64,000 bases of DNA from Dethiosulfatibacter aminovorans DSM 17477 (GTDB taxonomy: Bacteria; Bacillota; Clostridia; Tissierellales; Dethiosulfatibacteraceae), in contig NZ_FQZL01000011.1 in the NCBI RefSeq assembly GCF_900142005.1, positions 43,863 to 107,862 of the forward strand, in the 5' to 3' direction. The notes beneath the pieces are model-generated. The model made no database searches. It was given only the letters and a program-made list of their open reading frames with translations, and had not been told where the DNA came from. Position numbers and translations under genes: made by a program. This document shows, piece by piece, positions 52,480 to 60,475 of the stretch. Numbering within the stretch: position 1 is the stretch's first letter; every line of letters starts with the position of its first letter.

Positions 52480-52620
52480 GTGTGAGAATATTTATTTGGA
52501 GTACTGGATAAATAATAAAATTTATTTAGGTTGCCAGTCTTTATAAATAACCGGTTCCAAAAGCGGTTATCATTTCTATTTCTCCCATAACAGCTGTTCA
52601 GAGGTTATGGGAGAAATTAT
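52480..52620 (+). ncRNA. Possible short transcript from the orphan sigma-54 promoter
   Basis: Expected start near 52480. ATAACCG/CGGTTAT (52547-52553, 52564-52570) and a perfect 14-bp hairpin ATTTCTCCCATAAC/GTTATGGGAGAAAT (52578-52591, 52604-52617) follow. A structured RNA of about 140 nt is possible, but the second hairpin has no clear T-tract and no family is recognised. It may equally be decayed sequence. Confidence 0.25.
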
Positions 52621-52990
52621 TGTTCAAAACATACTCCACCCCTTAGTATTTTTTTATATAAAAAGAAAGCTCCTTTCATGTTATGAATTGTTTGCAGACA
52701 AAATCAACGAAGAAGGTGCTTTCTTTATGTATAATAGAATACTTGCTTTAACGAATTTGGAGTAGAGACAATTGAAAAAGTAATAAAAAATTTTATAGTG
52801 GATGAAAGTATTACAATTTGAGATCTTATAATAGAACTGAAAAAACAGAGACTACATACTGAATCATTGGGAAGCGATAATCATAAGATAGGATGATCCA
52901 TATGCCAGAATGGGCTGTAGTACGGAATGGGTTATAATAATCATAAGAGTATGAAGGCTGAAGCCTTGAAATCGGCTATGTATTTAGTAA
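52621..52990. other. Gene-free, degenerate stretch
   Basis: No intact gene. It holds an imperfect inverted repeat AAAGAAAGC/GCTTTCTTT (52662-52670, 52718-52726) and short open frames broken by stops. One plus-strand frame near 52760-52890 reads TIEKVIKNFIVDE, stop, DLIIELKKQ and LGSDNHKIG, vaguely like the N-terminal part of an IS256-type transposase. Probably remains of insertions between the two copies of the activator region. Confidence 0.35.
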
Positions 52991-53003
52991 CTTTCCTGGC
53001 AAT

Positions 53004-53039
53004 AAAAAATGCTTCCGAAATATTATGGAGGCATTTTTT
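53004..53039 (-). terminator. Terminator of the sigma-54 activator gene
   Basis: On the minus strand a GGAGGCAT-type hairpin (53004-53016 with 53027-53039) flanked by A/T runs, 12 nt after the stop codon. Confidence 0.8.
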
Positions 53040-53050
53040 TGACTTGTCAA

Positions 53051-54736
53051 TTAAGGGTATTCCTTTTTCAAGGAATACTTCTTTATCCTGTATTGGAGGC
53101 TTTGTCTTTTAAGTCCCAGCTTTCTTGCTGTTTCAGCAATTTTCCAGTTGTTTTCAGCAAGCTCCTTCGTAAGTATTTTTATTTCTTCGACATTGAGCTT
53201 TTCCTCGAGGGTCTGTGATGATGTTTCATTTTTATTCATTTTTTCAAAGGGATCAGTTATATGCGAGGGTAGATGTTTGAGTTCTATGATTCTTTCATTT
53301 TCATGTGCAATATTCATGGCATATTCGATGGTATGCTGCAGCTCCCGGACGTTTCCCGACCAGTTGTATCTGTCAAATGCTTCAAAGACATCTGTTGAAA
53401 GTCTTTCGACTTGTCTGTCCAGATTGCGGTTGAATTTTAGTATGAACATTTTTGAAAGGATTGGGATGTCCTCCTTTCTCTTTCTGAGAGGTGGTACTTC
53501 TATGAGTACTACGCCTATTCTGTAGAAGAGATCCTGCCGGATTTTGTTTTCCTTCACTGCCGCTATTGGATTTTCATTCATTGCAGTAATTACTCTTGTA
53601 TTTATGCTGATTTCCTTTGAACCCCCTACACGACGTACCTTGTTTTCCTGCAATACTCTCAGTAACTTTGACTGTAGGTTTAAACTCATTGAATTAAGTT
53701 CGTCCAGAAGAATTGTTCCGCCTTCTGCTTGTTCGAAAAGTCCTGGCCTGTCAATGGCGTCTGTGAATGCCCCTTTTACGGTTCCGAAAAGAAGACCCTC
53801 CAATAGATTATCGGGTATTGCAGCGCAGTTGATTGCAACAAAGGGTCCTTTTGAGTTGGCGCTGTAGTTGTGAATGCTCTGGGCGAAAAGTTCTTTTCCT
53901 GTGCCCGTTTCTCCATGTACAAGAATTGGAGAGTTGGACTTTGCAGCGCGTTTGGCCACGGATATTATACCGTTCATATTGTCGCTGGTGCATATGATAT
54001 CCTTGAATGAATATCGTGCCGACAAGGGAGACTGGCCGTTATCATTTTCATTTAGATTGATCAGCTTGCTTTGCAGGTCTATTATCTGCTTTGACAAAGA
54101 CTCGATTTTGGTATAGTCAGTCATTATTGAAACGGCCCCGAACAGTTCACCGTTCTCAAATATTGGCCAGGTGTCAACCATGTCATCTATCATCAAACCC
54201 ATATTGTTGACAGAATACTGATGAATATTAAGTAGAGGTTCCCCTGTACGTATGACTGACATAAGTAGACTTGATTCTTCAGTGAGATTGTAAAGGTCTG
54301 TGATATTATGTCCAATGATTTTGTCCTTGCTTATTTTTTCATAATCCTCGCTTGCCTTGTTGAAAAGAAGAACATTACCTTCCTTGTCCGAGGCGACTAT
54401 TCTTTCGTTTATTGAGTTTACAACCTTCTCATAAATACGGTTGGTCTGGTTATCCACTTTCTTCCTTATAAGAAAATAATAGTTGTCTGCTGATTTAAAC
54501 CTCTCCAGAATATGAACGGAATTCAAAAGGGTGATTTCAATTTCGCTCATATCATGGTCTTTTAGCATGTCGTAAGCTTTCAAATCAATATAACTTATAT
54601 TTGTTATATCCAAGATAATATCGTTGAATTTTGCAAGAAAGTTGTTGTTGGCATCGATTATCCGACCTTCATTGTCTGTTGTTAATAAATACATTCCCAG
54701 TGCATCAAAGATTTTCATCAAAGTTTGATTGTCCAT
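53051..54736 (-). CDS. Sigma-54-dependent activator with PAS domain (RocR-like)
   Basis: A 561-aa enhancer-binding protein. Residues about 5-110 and 115-225 are PAS-type sensory segments (LLTTDNEGRIIDANNNFL; RIVASDKEGNVLLFN). The AAA+ domain follows (about 245-480): Walker A GETGTGKE, GGTILLDELNSM as Walker B, and the sigma-54 loop reads GAFTDA where GAFTGA is usual. The C-terminal Fis-type HTH is ENNWKIAETARKLGLKRQSLQYR. Start ATG 54736 with AGGAGA; the frame runs further up without an RBS. It is divergent from the methyltransferase operon and its sigma-54 promoter, so it is the activator, presumably sensing the substrate through PAS. Confidence 0.92.
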   Translation of the reverse strand: MDNQTLMKIFDALGMYLLTTDNEGRIIDANNNFLAKFNDIILDITNISYIDLKAYDMLKDHDMSEIEITLLNSVHILERFKSADNYYFLIRKKVDNQTNRIYEKVVNSINERIVASDKEGNVLLFNKASEDYEKISKDKIIGHNITDLYNLTEESSLLMSVIRTGEPLLNIHQYSVNNMGLMIDDMVDTWPIFENGELFGAVSIMTDYTKIESLSKQIIDLQSKLINLNENDNGQSPLSARYSFKDIICTSDNMNGIISVAKRAAKSNSPILVHGETGTGKELFAQSIHNYSANSKGPFVAINCAAIPDNLLEGLLFGTVKGAFTDAIDRPGLFEQAEGGTILLDELNSMSLNLQSKLLRVLQENKVRRVGGSKEISINTRVITAMNENPIAAVKENKIRQDLFYRIGVVLIEVPPLRKRKEDIPILSKMFILKFNRNLDRQVERLSTDVFEAFDRYNWSGNVRELQHTIEYAMNIAHENERIIELKHLPSHITDPFEKMNKNETSSQTLEEKLNVEEIKILTKELAENNWKIAETARKLGLKRQSLQYRIKKYSLKKEYP

Positions 54737-54763
54737 ATGTTCTCCTGTAAACAAAAGTTTCGC

Positions 54764-54813
54764 AGCAAAATATGTTTGCTCTCTATATATTTTAACAGGC
54801 AAAATGATTTTGC
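54764..54813 (+). promoter_or_regulatory. Activator-binding dyads (UAS) of the methyltransferase operon
   Basis: AGCAAAATATGTTTGCT (54764-54780) and GCAAAATGATTTTGC (54799-54813), two similar interrupted palindromes 60-110 bp upstream of the -24/-12 promoter, the usual place for enhancer sites. Both have counterparts in the relic at 52342-52400. Confidence 0.65.
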
Positions 54814-54872
54814 GCAACGGGGAAGTTTTATAATAAATCGTTGGAATAAAGTGAATTTTACTGATTTGAAAG

Positions 54873-54889
54873 TTGGCACGCTATTTGCT
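54873..54889 (+). promoter_or_regulatory. Sigma-54 promoter of the corrinoid/MttB operon
   Basis: TTGGCACGCTATTTGCT matches the -24/-12 consensus TGGCACG-N4-TTGCW at every defined position, with GG (54875-54876) and GC (54887-54888) 10 nt apart, 46 bp before the corrinoid protein start. Confidence 0.88.
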
Positions 54890-54934
54890 TTATATATCTG
54901 CGTAACTAAACTAAAGTTCTTAATGGAGGATGGA

Positions 54935-55561
54935 ATGGAATTAACAAGGATAGCAGAAGCTTTAAAAGCTGGTAGAGTTGAAGATGTGAAGACATATACT
55001 GAAATGGCATTAAGTGTAGGTAAAGAGCCTAAGGAAATCATCAATAGCGGATTAATGGCAGGTATGAATGTTGTAGGTGAAAAGTTCAAGAATGGAGAGA
55101 TGTTTGTACCTGAGGTGCTCATAGCTTCAAAGGCAATGAATGCTGGAATGGAAATCATAAAGCCTTTGCTTAAGGAAGGGGATGTTACATCAAAAGGCAA
55201 GGCTGTTTTTGCAACTGTAAAGGGAGACCTTCACGACATAGGCAAGAAGCTGGTATGCATGATGATGGAGAGCTCTGGATATGAGGTTGTGGACCTTGGT
55301 GTTGATGCTTCTCCCGAGAAAATAATTGAAGCTGTGAAGGAACACGATGCAGACATAGTTGGAATGTCTGCTATGCTTACAACTACAATGATGGCTATGA
55401 AAAATACTGTTGAAGGACTTAAGGAAAACGGACTCTATGATGATGTGAAGGTTATGATCGGTGGAGCACCTGTTACTGACAACTATGCGGAAGAAATAGG
55501 CGCAAACTACTCGTCTGATTCTACTGAAGCGGTAGAACTGGCAAACAGACTTATGGCATAG
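54935..55561 (+). CDS. Corrinoid (methyltransferase) protein
   Basis: A 208-aa MtbC/MttC/MtgC-type corrinoid protein. Residues 1-85 are the helical cap (B12-binding 2) domain; residues 88-208 form the Rossmann-like B12 domain with the D-x-H-x-x-G motif: Asp98, His100 (lower cobalt ligand) and Gly103 in KGDLHDIGKKL. VIGGAP-like and GANYSSDSTEAVELA blocks follow. It carries a methyl group from the MttB-family partner to an acceptor. The start is ATG 54935 with GGAGG 5 nt upstream; an ATG at 54923 overlaps that site. Confidence 0.93.
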   Translation: MELTRIAEALKAGRVEDVKTYTEMALSVGKEPKEIINSGLMAGMNVVGEKFKNGEMFVPEVLIASKAMNAGMEIIKPLLKEGDVTSKGKAVFATVKGDLHDIGKKLVCMMMESSGYEVVDLGVDASPEKIIEAVKEHDADIVGMSAMLTTTMMAMKNTVEGLKENGLYDDVKVMIGGAPVTDNYAEEIGANYSSDSTEAVELANRLMA

Positions 55562-55596
55562 CAGGCTTATTCGAAAATTAAAAGGAGGAATGTATT

Positions 55597-57036
55597 ATGA
55601 AAGCAGGATTTGAACAATTGTGTACACCACACATGAGGGTGTTGTCTGATTCACAGATTAAGGAAATATTTTATGCGGCATGTGAGATACTTGAAACAAC
55701 AGGGATGAAGATTGAGTGCAAGGAAGCTCAGGACATGCTTCATGCACACGGTGCTAGGGTAAACGGAAACATAGTGCGGATACCTACACACCTTGTACAG
55801 AGGGCAATAAGCACAATGCCCAAGAGAATCACCCTGGCAAACAGGGAAGGCGAGAGAAAGATTTTCCTTGAAGGAAACAAGTCATATTTCGGATGCAACC
55901 CTGACAATCCAGAGTACTACGATCCATATACTGGTGAAAGAAGACCTATGACAAGCAAGGATGGAGCTGATATAGCAAAGGTTATAGATTATCTTCCTAA
56001 TATAGACTTTGTTCTTAATGCATGCTTCAGTGCTGACGTTCATGAAGATGTGGCCGACAGGGTAATCATCAGACAGATGATGTTCAACATGAGAAAGACA
56101 ATAGGATTTAGCTGCAAGGATGTAGACACACTCCAGGATATAATCGATATGGGAGCAATAGTTGCAGGAAGCCATGAAGAGCTTCAGGCAAATCCATGGA
56201 TGTTCCATATTCAGGAACCTATCAGTCCACTGGTACATGAAGAAAACACAATGAAGGAAATCAAGCTTTGTGCTGAGAACAGATTCCCTCTCGTATACTA
56301 TCCAATGCCTATGGCTGGAGCAACTGCACCTGCAACTGCTGCAGGATTGTTGGCTCAAAACCTTGCTGAATGCTTCGTGGGGCTTGTTTACCATCAGCTT
56401 GTAAATCCTGGCGCACCAATCATTCACGGTGGAGTTGCATCCATAATGGATATGAAGACAACTAGATTCTGTTACGGCGCTCCTGAAACATATCTTCAGA
56501 TTGCGGCACTTACAGACATACTCCATTACTATGAGATACCAGTATGGGGAACTGCAGGGCCATTGGATGCCAAAACCCTTGACCAGCAGGCGGCAACAGA
56601 AATGGCGATGGGATATCTTATGGCAGCCCTTAGCGGACAAAACCTTGTACACGATACTGGCCTCATGGACCAGGCGACAGTAACATGTCCAGAGATACTC
56701 ATACTTGCAAACGAGCAGATTTCGATGGTGAGAAAGATAATGGAAGGAATTGAAGTAAATGATGAGACACTGGCTCTTGACGTAATAGACCAGTCTATGA
56801 TATCGGGAAGCTTCCTTGCTGAAGAGCATACACTTAAGCACTTCAGAAAGTTCTGGCAGCCAACGTTATTCGACAGATCCACTGCAAAGGTTGCAGAGAA
56901 GACAATAACTCAGAAACTTAACGAGAAAGCTATCGATATAATTGAAAACCATCAGGTGCCTGAGCTTGACAAGGATAAGAAAAATGCAATCCTCGAACTT
57001 GAGAAGAAGTGGATGAAAGAGGTAGTTAAGGCATGA
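55597..57036 (+). CDS. MttB-family (non-pyrrolysine) methylamine/betaine:corrinoid methyltransferase
   Basis: A 479-aa trimethylamine methyltransferase (MttB) superfamily protein. The frame is uninterrupted with no amber codon, so it is of the non-pyrrolysine type that acts on quaternary amines (glycine betaine MtgB, proline betaine MtpB, carnitine MtcB). Blocks such as EILETTGMKIE near residue 31, YPMPMAGATAPATAAGLLAQNLAE near 245 and a GTAGPLDAKTLDQQAATEM stretch near 320 fit the family. It would demethylate a betaine onto the corrinoid protein. Proline-racemase-type and hydroxyproline genes next door suggest proline or hydroxyproline betaine; this is inferred. Confidence 0.9.
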   Translation: MKAGFEQLCTPHMRVLSDSQIKEIFYAACEILETTGMKIECKEAQDMLHAHGARVNGNIVRIPTHLVQRAISTMPKRITLANREGERKIFLEGNKSYFGCNPDNPEYYDPYTGERRPMTSKDGADIAKVIDYLPNIDFVLNACFSADVHEDVADRVIIRQMMFNMRKTIGFSCKDVDTLQDIIDMGAIVAGSHEELQANPWMFHIQEPISPLVHEENTMKEIKLCAENRFPLVYYPMPMAGATAPATAAGLLAQNLAECFVGLVYHQLVNPGAPIIHGGVASIMDMKTTRFCYGAPETYLQIAALTDILHYYEIPVWGTAGPLDAKTLDQQAATEMAMGYLMAALSGQNLVHDTGLMDQATVTCPEILILANEQISMVRKIMEGIEVNDETLALDVIDQSMISGSFLAEEHTLKHFRKFWQPTLFDRSTAKVAEKTITQKLNEKAIDIIENHQVPELDKDKKNAILELEKKWMKEVVKA

Positions 57037-57605
57037 AAATAAAGAGAATGTTCACAACTGTAGACACCCATATGAATGGAACTCCAGTCAGAACAGTGAC
57101 GGGAGGGCTGCCATATATTCCAGGGAAAACTGTAGTTGAGAAGACTCTTTATTTGGAGGGGAATGCAGACTGGATAAGAAAGATGCTCATTGAAGGACCT
57201 AGAGGCAATGAAAACCAGTCGGGCATAATCCTCACAGAGCCTTGCTGCAGTGAAGCCGATGCAGGAATAATCTATGTTGACGGAAACGGGTATGAAAACA
57301 TATCAACCGAAAGCATAGTTGGGGTATCCACTGTCATGATTGAATCGGGGCTTGTTGACATCGTAGAGCCCTATACTTACATATGTCTTGAATCCAAAGA
57401 TGGATTAATACATATAAAGGTAAGAGTAAAGGATGAAATCGCTAAGGAAGTTACTTTCAAGAACGTTGAATTTGTGATTACAGAAAAGGTTTCAGGAGAA
57501 GTTGAGTTTGGTGGAAGTGAAGAGACGGTGGAAGAAATTTCTGGAAGGGCATTTATTACTGGAATGCACACTTTCACCTTGGATCCGGAAGATTCAATCC
57601 AATAG
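57033..57605 (+). CDS. Single-domain proline-racemase homologue without catalytic cysteines
   Basis: A 190-aa relative of proline racemase. Residues 1-135 align along the N-terminal domain of the full-length enzyme at 59398 (DTHMNGTPVRTV against DTNTGGEPTRTI, and EPYTYI in both), then the sequence passes directly to its C-terminal end (GRAFITGMHTFTLDPEDSI against GNAFVTGINTYTIDRDDPI). About 145 residues, i.e. the second domain with its catalytic Cys, are absent. The first catalytic Cys91 is Ser91 here (NISTESIVG in place of MCGHDTIG). Its ATG overlaps the MttB stop (ATGA), so it is co-translated. Probably non-enzymatic: a binding or accessory subunit, or a decaying gene. Confidence 0.8.
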   Translation: MKIKRMFTTVDTHMNGTPVRTVTGGLPYIPGKTVVEKTLYLEGNADWIRKMLIEGPRGNENQSGIILTEPCCSEADAGIIYVDGNGYENISTESIVGVSTVMIESGLVDIVEPYTYICLESKDGLIHIKVRVKDEIAKEVTFKNVEFVITEKVSGEVEFGGSEETVEEISGRAFITGMHTFTLDPEDSIQ

Positions 57606-57653
57606 TAATGGAATTGAAAAATATGATAGAATTGAAGTATAATGACATTGCAG

Positions 57654-57700
57654 CCGGGTTAATAACAGCATAAGATAATGACCCGGTATTATTTCTAGAA
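57654..57700 (+). terminator. Possible terminator after the single-domain racemase homologue
   Basis: CCGGGT (57654-57659) / ACCCGG (57681-57686) with further weak pairing, followed by TATTATTTCT. The rest of the gap to 57873 holds a promoter-like element and no gene. Confidence 0.45.
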
Positions 57701-57821
57701 TTGTAAACAAATAGAAATTTATCGCAGGCTGGGATTAAGTAAATTGCACATAGATGCAAGCTATAAACCAAATAGGAAAAAGAGAGATTAACAGCAAGCT
57801 TATTGATGATATATTAAGCAT

Positions 57822-57850
57822 TTGACAATATGCTTTTTGAATGATGATAA
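57822..57850 (+). promoter_or_regulatory. Possible sigma-A promoter of the symporter gene
   Basis: TTGACA (57822-57827), 17-nt spacer, TGATAA (57845-57850), 24 nt before the ATG. It suggests the transporter and downstream genes can be expressed independently of the sigma-54 promoter. Confidence 0.45.
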
Positions 57851-57873
57851 ATAATTTTTGGAGGGATTTTTAA

Positions 57874-59322
57874 ATGGATGGTTACAGAGTAGCAGCATTG
57901 ATTCTAATAGTATCTTATATGATTCTTTGTTTAGGTGTTGGATTTGTAAAGAAAAGCGTTATAACAAACAGGCAGGATTATTTCCTTGCCGGAAAGAAAA
58001 CCGCTTTGATAGTATTGTTCTTTACAACATTTGCAAGCTCAAGTGGTGCAGGAAACTTTATTGGACAGGCAGGAAGGGGATCCCTTATGGGTGTATCTGC
58101 ATACTGGTGGTTCTTGGGAGAAGCTTTCCTTGCGTGGATTATTTTTGGAATGATAATAGCTCCATATCTGGCGAAATTCAAGTACATGACTATGCCTCAA
58201 TACATAGCCGAGGAACTCTGTGGTGGAGATATGGTTGTAAGAAAGGTTGCAGGTTTTGCGGCACTTATGCCTAACATAGTATGGGCAGGAGGACAGATCA
58301 TGGGTCTTTCATACGTGCTTGATCAGCTCTTTGGAATAGACTACAGAATAGCAGTCCTTGTTACTTCTGTTGTTTTCATATACTATACAGTACAGGGTGG
58401 ACTGGAAGCGGTTATTTATACAGATACATATCAGGGAATCATTCAGATTGCACTGGCAGTGTTTGTAATATTCTTTGGACTGAAGACTTTCGGATTCAAT
58501 CCTTCAATACTTAAAGAGAGAGTTGTTGACATGGATCCAACTCACTGGGATCTTGGGGCTCTTGGATTCAAGGCCACAATATCATCTTTCTTTGTTGCCT
58601 TCTTTGGAGGCCTGGCCAATCCAATATTATGGAACAGGGCTTTTGCGGCCAAGGATGTAAGGGCGGCAAAAGGTGCATTCAGACTGAGTATGATATCTAC
58701 AATAGTGCTTGTTTTCTTCATAATTTCAATAGGGATGAGTGCGAGCACAATGAACCCCGGCGTTGGTGACCAGGCCCTTGTATGGCTTATAATAAACAAG
58801 ATGCCTAAGTTCCTTACTGTTCTTTTAGGACTTGGAGTTGCTGGCGCAACAATGTCAACTGCGGATACCCACCTAAATGCAGGTGCTGCAAACATAGTGG
58901 TTGACATTATCGATCCTGAGGAAAAGCTTTCAGAAGAGCAGGCTATCAAATACAGTAGATATGCTACATTTTTTGCAGGGATAATAGCTGTTGGCGGCGC
59001 AATGACCTTCCCGACAATATACGACCTTGCAGCTGTAGGATATGCAATATGTGGTGGAGTTCTGATACCGCTGTTTGTAATGGGTTATATAATGAAGGAC
59101 AAGACGGCAAAAACCTTCAAATCAAAGCTTTCTATCAAGGCTGCAAGATTTGGAATAATTGTTGGTGGAGTATCAGCATGTCTATTTGAACTTGTACCAG
59201 CCTTAAATGCAGTGGCAGCCGGTGGAATAATACCTGCCATAGTATTTACAATAGGTACCACCTTGCTGGTTAATCTAGCAGTAAAAGATGATGAAGACAT
59301 CAGCAGCCAGGCTGCACGTTAA
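57874..59322 (+). CDS. Sodium:solute symporter (SSS/PutP family)
   Basis: A 482-aa SSS-family transporter with about 13 helices. FTTFASSSGAGNFIGQAGRG near residue 50 is the Na+-binding start of the family, WFLGEAFLAWIIFGMIIAPYL follows, and YYTVQGGLEAVIYTDTYQGIIQ near 169 and GVAGATMSTADTHLNAGAANI near 323 are conserved repeats. GGAGGG precedes ATG 57874. Relatives carry proline, pantothenate, betaines or carboxylates; the surrounding genes suggest proline, hydroxyproline or one of their betaines. Confidence 0.92.
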   Translation: MDGYRVAALILIVSYMILCLGVGFVKKSVITNRQDYFLAGKKTALIVLFFTTFASSSGAGNFIGQAGRGSLMGVSAYWWFLGEAFLAWIIFGMIIAPYLAKFKYMTMPQYIAEELCGGDMVVRKVAGFAALMPNIVWAGGQIMGLSYVLDQLFGIDYRIAVLVTSVVFIYYTVQGGLEAVIYTDTYQGIIQIALAVFVIFFGLKTFGFNPSILKERVVDMDPTHWDLGALGFKATISSFFVAFFGGLANPILWNRAFAAKDVRAAKGAFRLSMISTIVLVFFIISIGMSASTMNPGVGDQALVWLIINKMPKFLTVLLGLGVAGATMSTADTHLNAGAANIVVDIIDPEEKLSEEQAIKYSRYATFFAGIIAVGGAMTFPTIYDLAAVGYAICGGVLIPLFVMGYIMKDKTAKTFKSKLSIKAARFGIIVGGVSACLFELVPALNAVAAGGIIPAIVFTIGTTLLVNLAVKDDEDISSQAAR

Positions 59323-59397
59323 TAAAGAATAAATTAATGAATGAAATCCCGGCCTGCCTGCTGGAATAAACAAACTTGAAAGAGGGAGATTAATGAT

Positions 59398-60405
59398 ATG
59401 AAGATTGGCAATATTTTCCCGGCTATAGATACAAATACTGGAGGAGAGCCTACGAGAACCATTCTGGGAGGCATACCACATATACCTGGAATAACAATGA
59501 GCGAAAAGATGCTTTACATGGAAAAGAATAAGGATTGGATCAGAAGGATGCTAATGCTGGAACCAAGGGGCAACGAGGTTATGTCCGGAGCCTATCTGAC
59601 ACCGCCCTGCAGCGAAGGTGCGGATATCGGTGTCATCTACATAGAGGTTGGTTGCTACCTTCCCATGTGCGGACATGATACTATTGGAGTGACTACGGCT
59701 CTCATAGAATCCGGGATTGTAGAAGCAAAGGAACCGTACACATACATAAACCTTGACACTCCTGTCGGTATAGTAAAGGTAAAGGCGGAAGTTGAAGACT
59801 ACAAGGTGAAGGATGTATATTTTGAGAATGTTCCTTCCTTCGTATTTGCACAGGATGTTGAAGTAGATGTTCCGGAGCTGGGGAAGGTAACGCTGGATAT
59901 CAGCTACGGTGGTAACTTCTTTGCCATAGTAGAAGCTGCTGATGTAGGTCTTAGGGTTAATCCTGAATCGGCCAAGGAAATAGTCAGGAAGGGAAATCTG
60001 ATCAAGGATGCAGTAAATGAACAGGTCAAGGTTTATCATCCTGAAAATGAATTCATGAATGAAGTGACACATGTTGAATTTTCTGATGTTCCATCAGTTG
60101 AAGGAGCGGACAAGAGAAATGCAGTGGTCATAATACCGGGTTCCATAGACAGATCTCCATGCGGTACGGGAACTTCAGCCAAGCTTGCATCATTGTATGC
60201 AAAGGGAGAAATTGGAATAGATGAGATCTTTGTCCATGAAAGCATAATAAGTTCAACTTTCAAGTGCAGAATAAAGAAAACAACAAAGGTTGGAGAATTT
60301 GATGCAATAATTCCGGAAATAGGCGGCAATGCATTTGTTACCGGAATCAATACATACACAATAGACAGAGATGATCCTATCAAGTATGGATTTAGAATAG
60401 ACTAA
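59398..60405 (+). CDS. Proline racemase / 4-hydroxyproline epimerase family enzyme
   Basis: A 335-aa full-length member of the family. Both catalytic cysteines are present: Cys91 in LPMCGHDTIG and Cys255 in DRSPCGTGTSAK, so it should be a racemase or epimerase, not a 3-hydroxyproline dehydratase. Overall sequence follows clostridial proline racemase closely (for example the VPSFVF segment and the ending DDPIKYGFRI). In this setting it would make D-proline for D-proline reductase, or interconvert hydroxyproline epimers. Distinguishing the two would need assay. It is followed by a 14-bp hairpin. Confidence 0.9.
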   Translation: MKIGNIFPAIDTNTGGEPTRTILGGIPHIPGITMSEKMLYMEKNKDWIRRMLMLEPRGNEVMSGAYLTPPCSEGADIGVIYIEVGCYLPMCGHDTIGVTTALIESGIVEAKEPYTYINLDTPVGIVKVKAEVEDYKVKDVYFENVPSFVFAQDVEVDVPELGKVTLDISYGGNFFAIVEAADVGLRVNPESAKEIVRKGNLIKDAVNEQVKVYHPENEFMNEVTHVEFSDVPSVEGADKRNAVVIIPGSIDRSPCGTGTSAKLASLYAKGEIGIDEIFVHESIISSTFKCRIKKTTKVGEFDAIIPEIGGNAFVTGINTYTIDRDDPIKYGFRID

Positions 60406-60419
60406 CAATCAAGAAACAT

Positions 60420-60458
60420 ACTAAATACTTTAGGGTGTTAGGCTCTAAAGTATTTAGT
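60420..60458 (+). repeat. Perfect 14-bp hairpin between racemase and activase genes
   Basis: ACTAAATACTTTAG (60420-60433) / CTAAAGTATTTAGT (60445-60458) with an 11-nt loop. AT-rich and without a T-run; it ends 7 nt before the activase ribosome-binding site, so it may be an RNA-processing or translation-control hairpin, or a weak terminator. Confidence 0.55.
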
Positions 60459-60475
60459 AATTATAGAGGTGCAAT

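Noticed and set aside
52760..53000. Intact insertion-sequence transposase
   Set aside because: Only short fragments in broken frames resemble transposases, with no convincing terminal repeats; treated as degenerate DNA.
55882..56841. Long open frame on the minus strand inside the MttB gene (319 aa)
   Set aside because: It is antisense to a well-supported gene and has no RBS, domain or low-level protein signature; a coding shadow.
59398..60405. trans-3-hydroxy-L-proline dehydratase
   Set aside because: That activity replaces the second catalytic cysteine with threonine; here Cys255 is retained.
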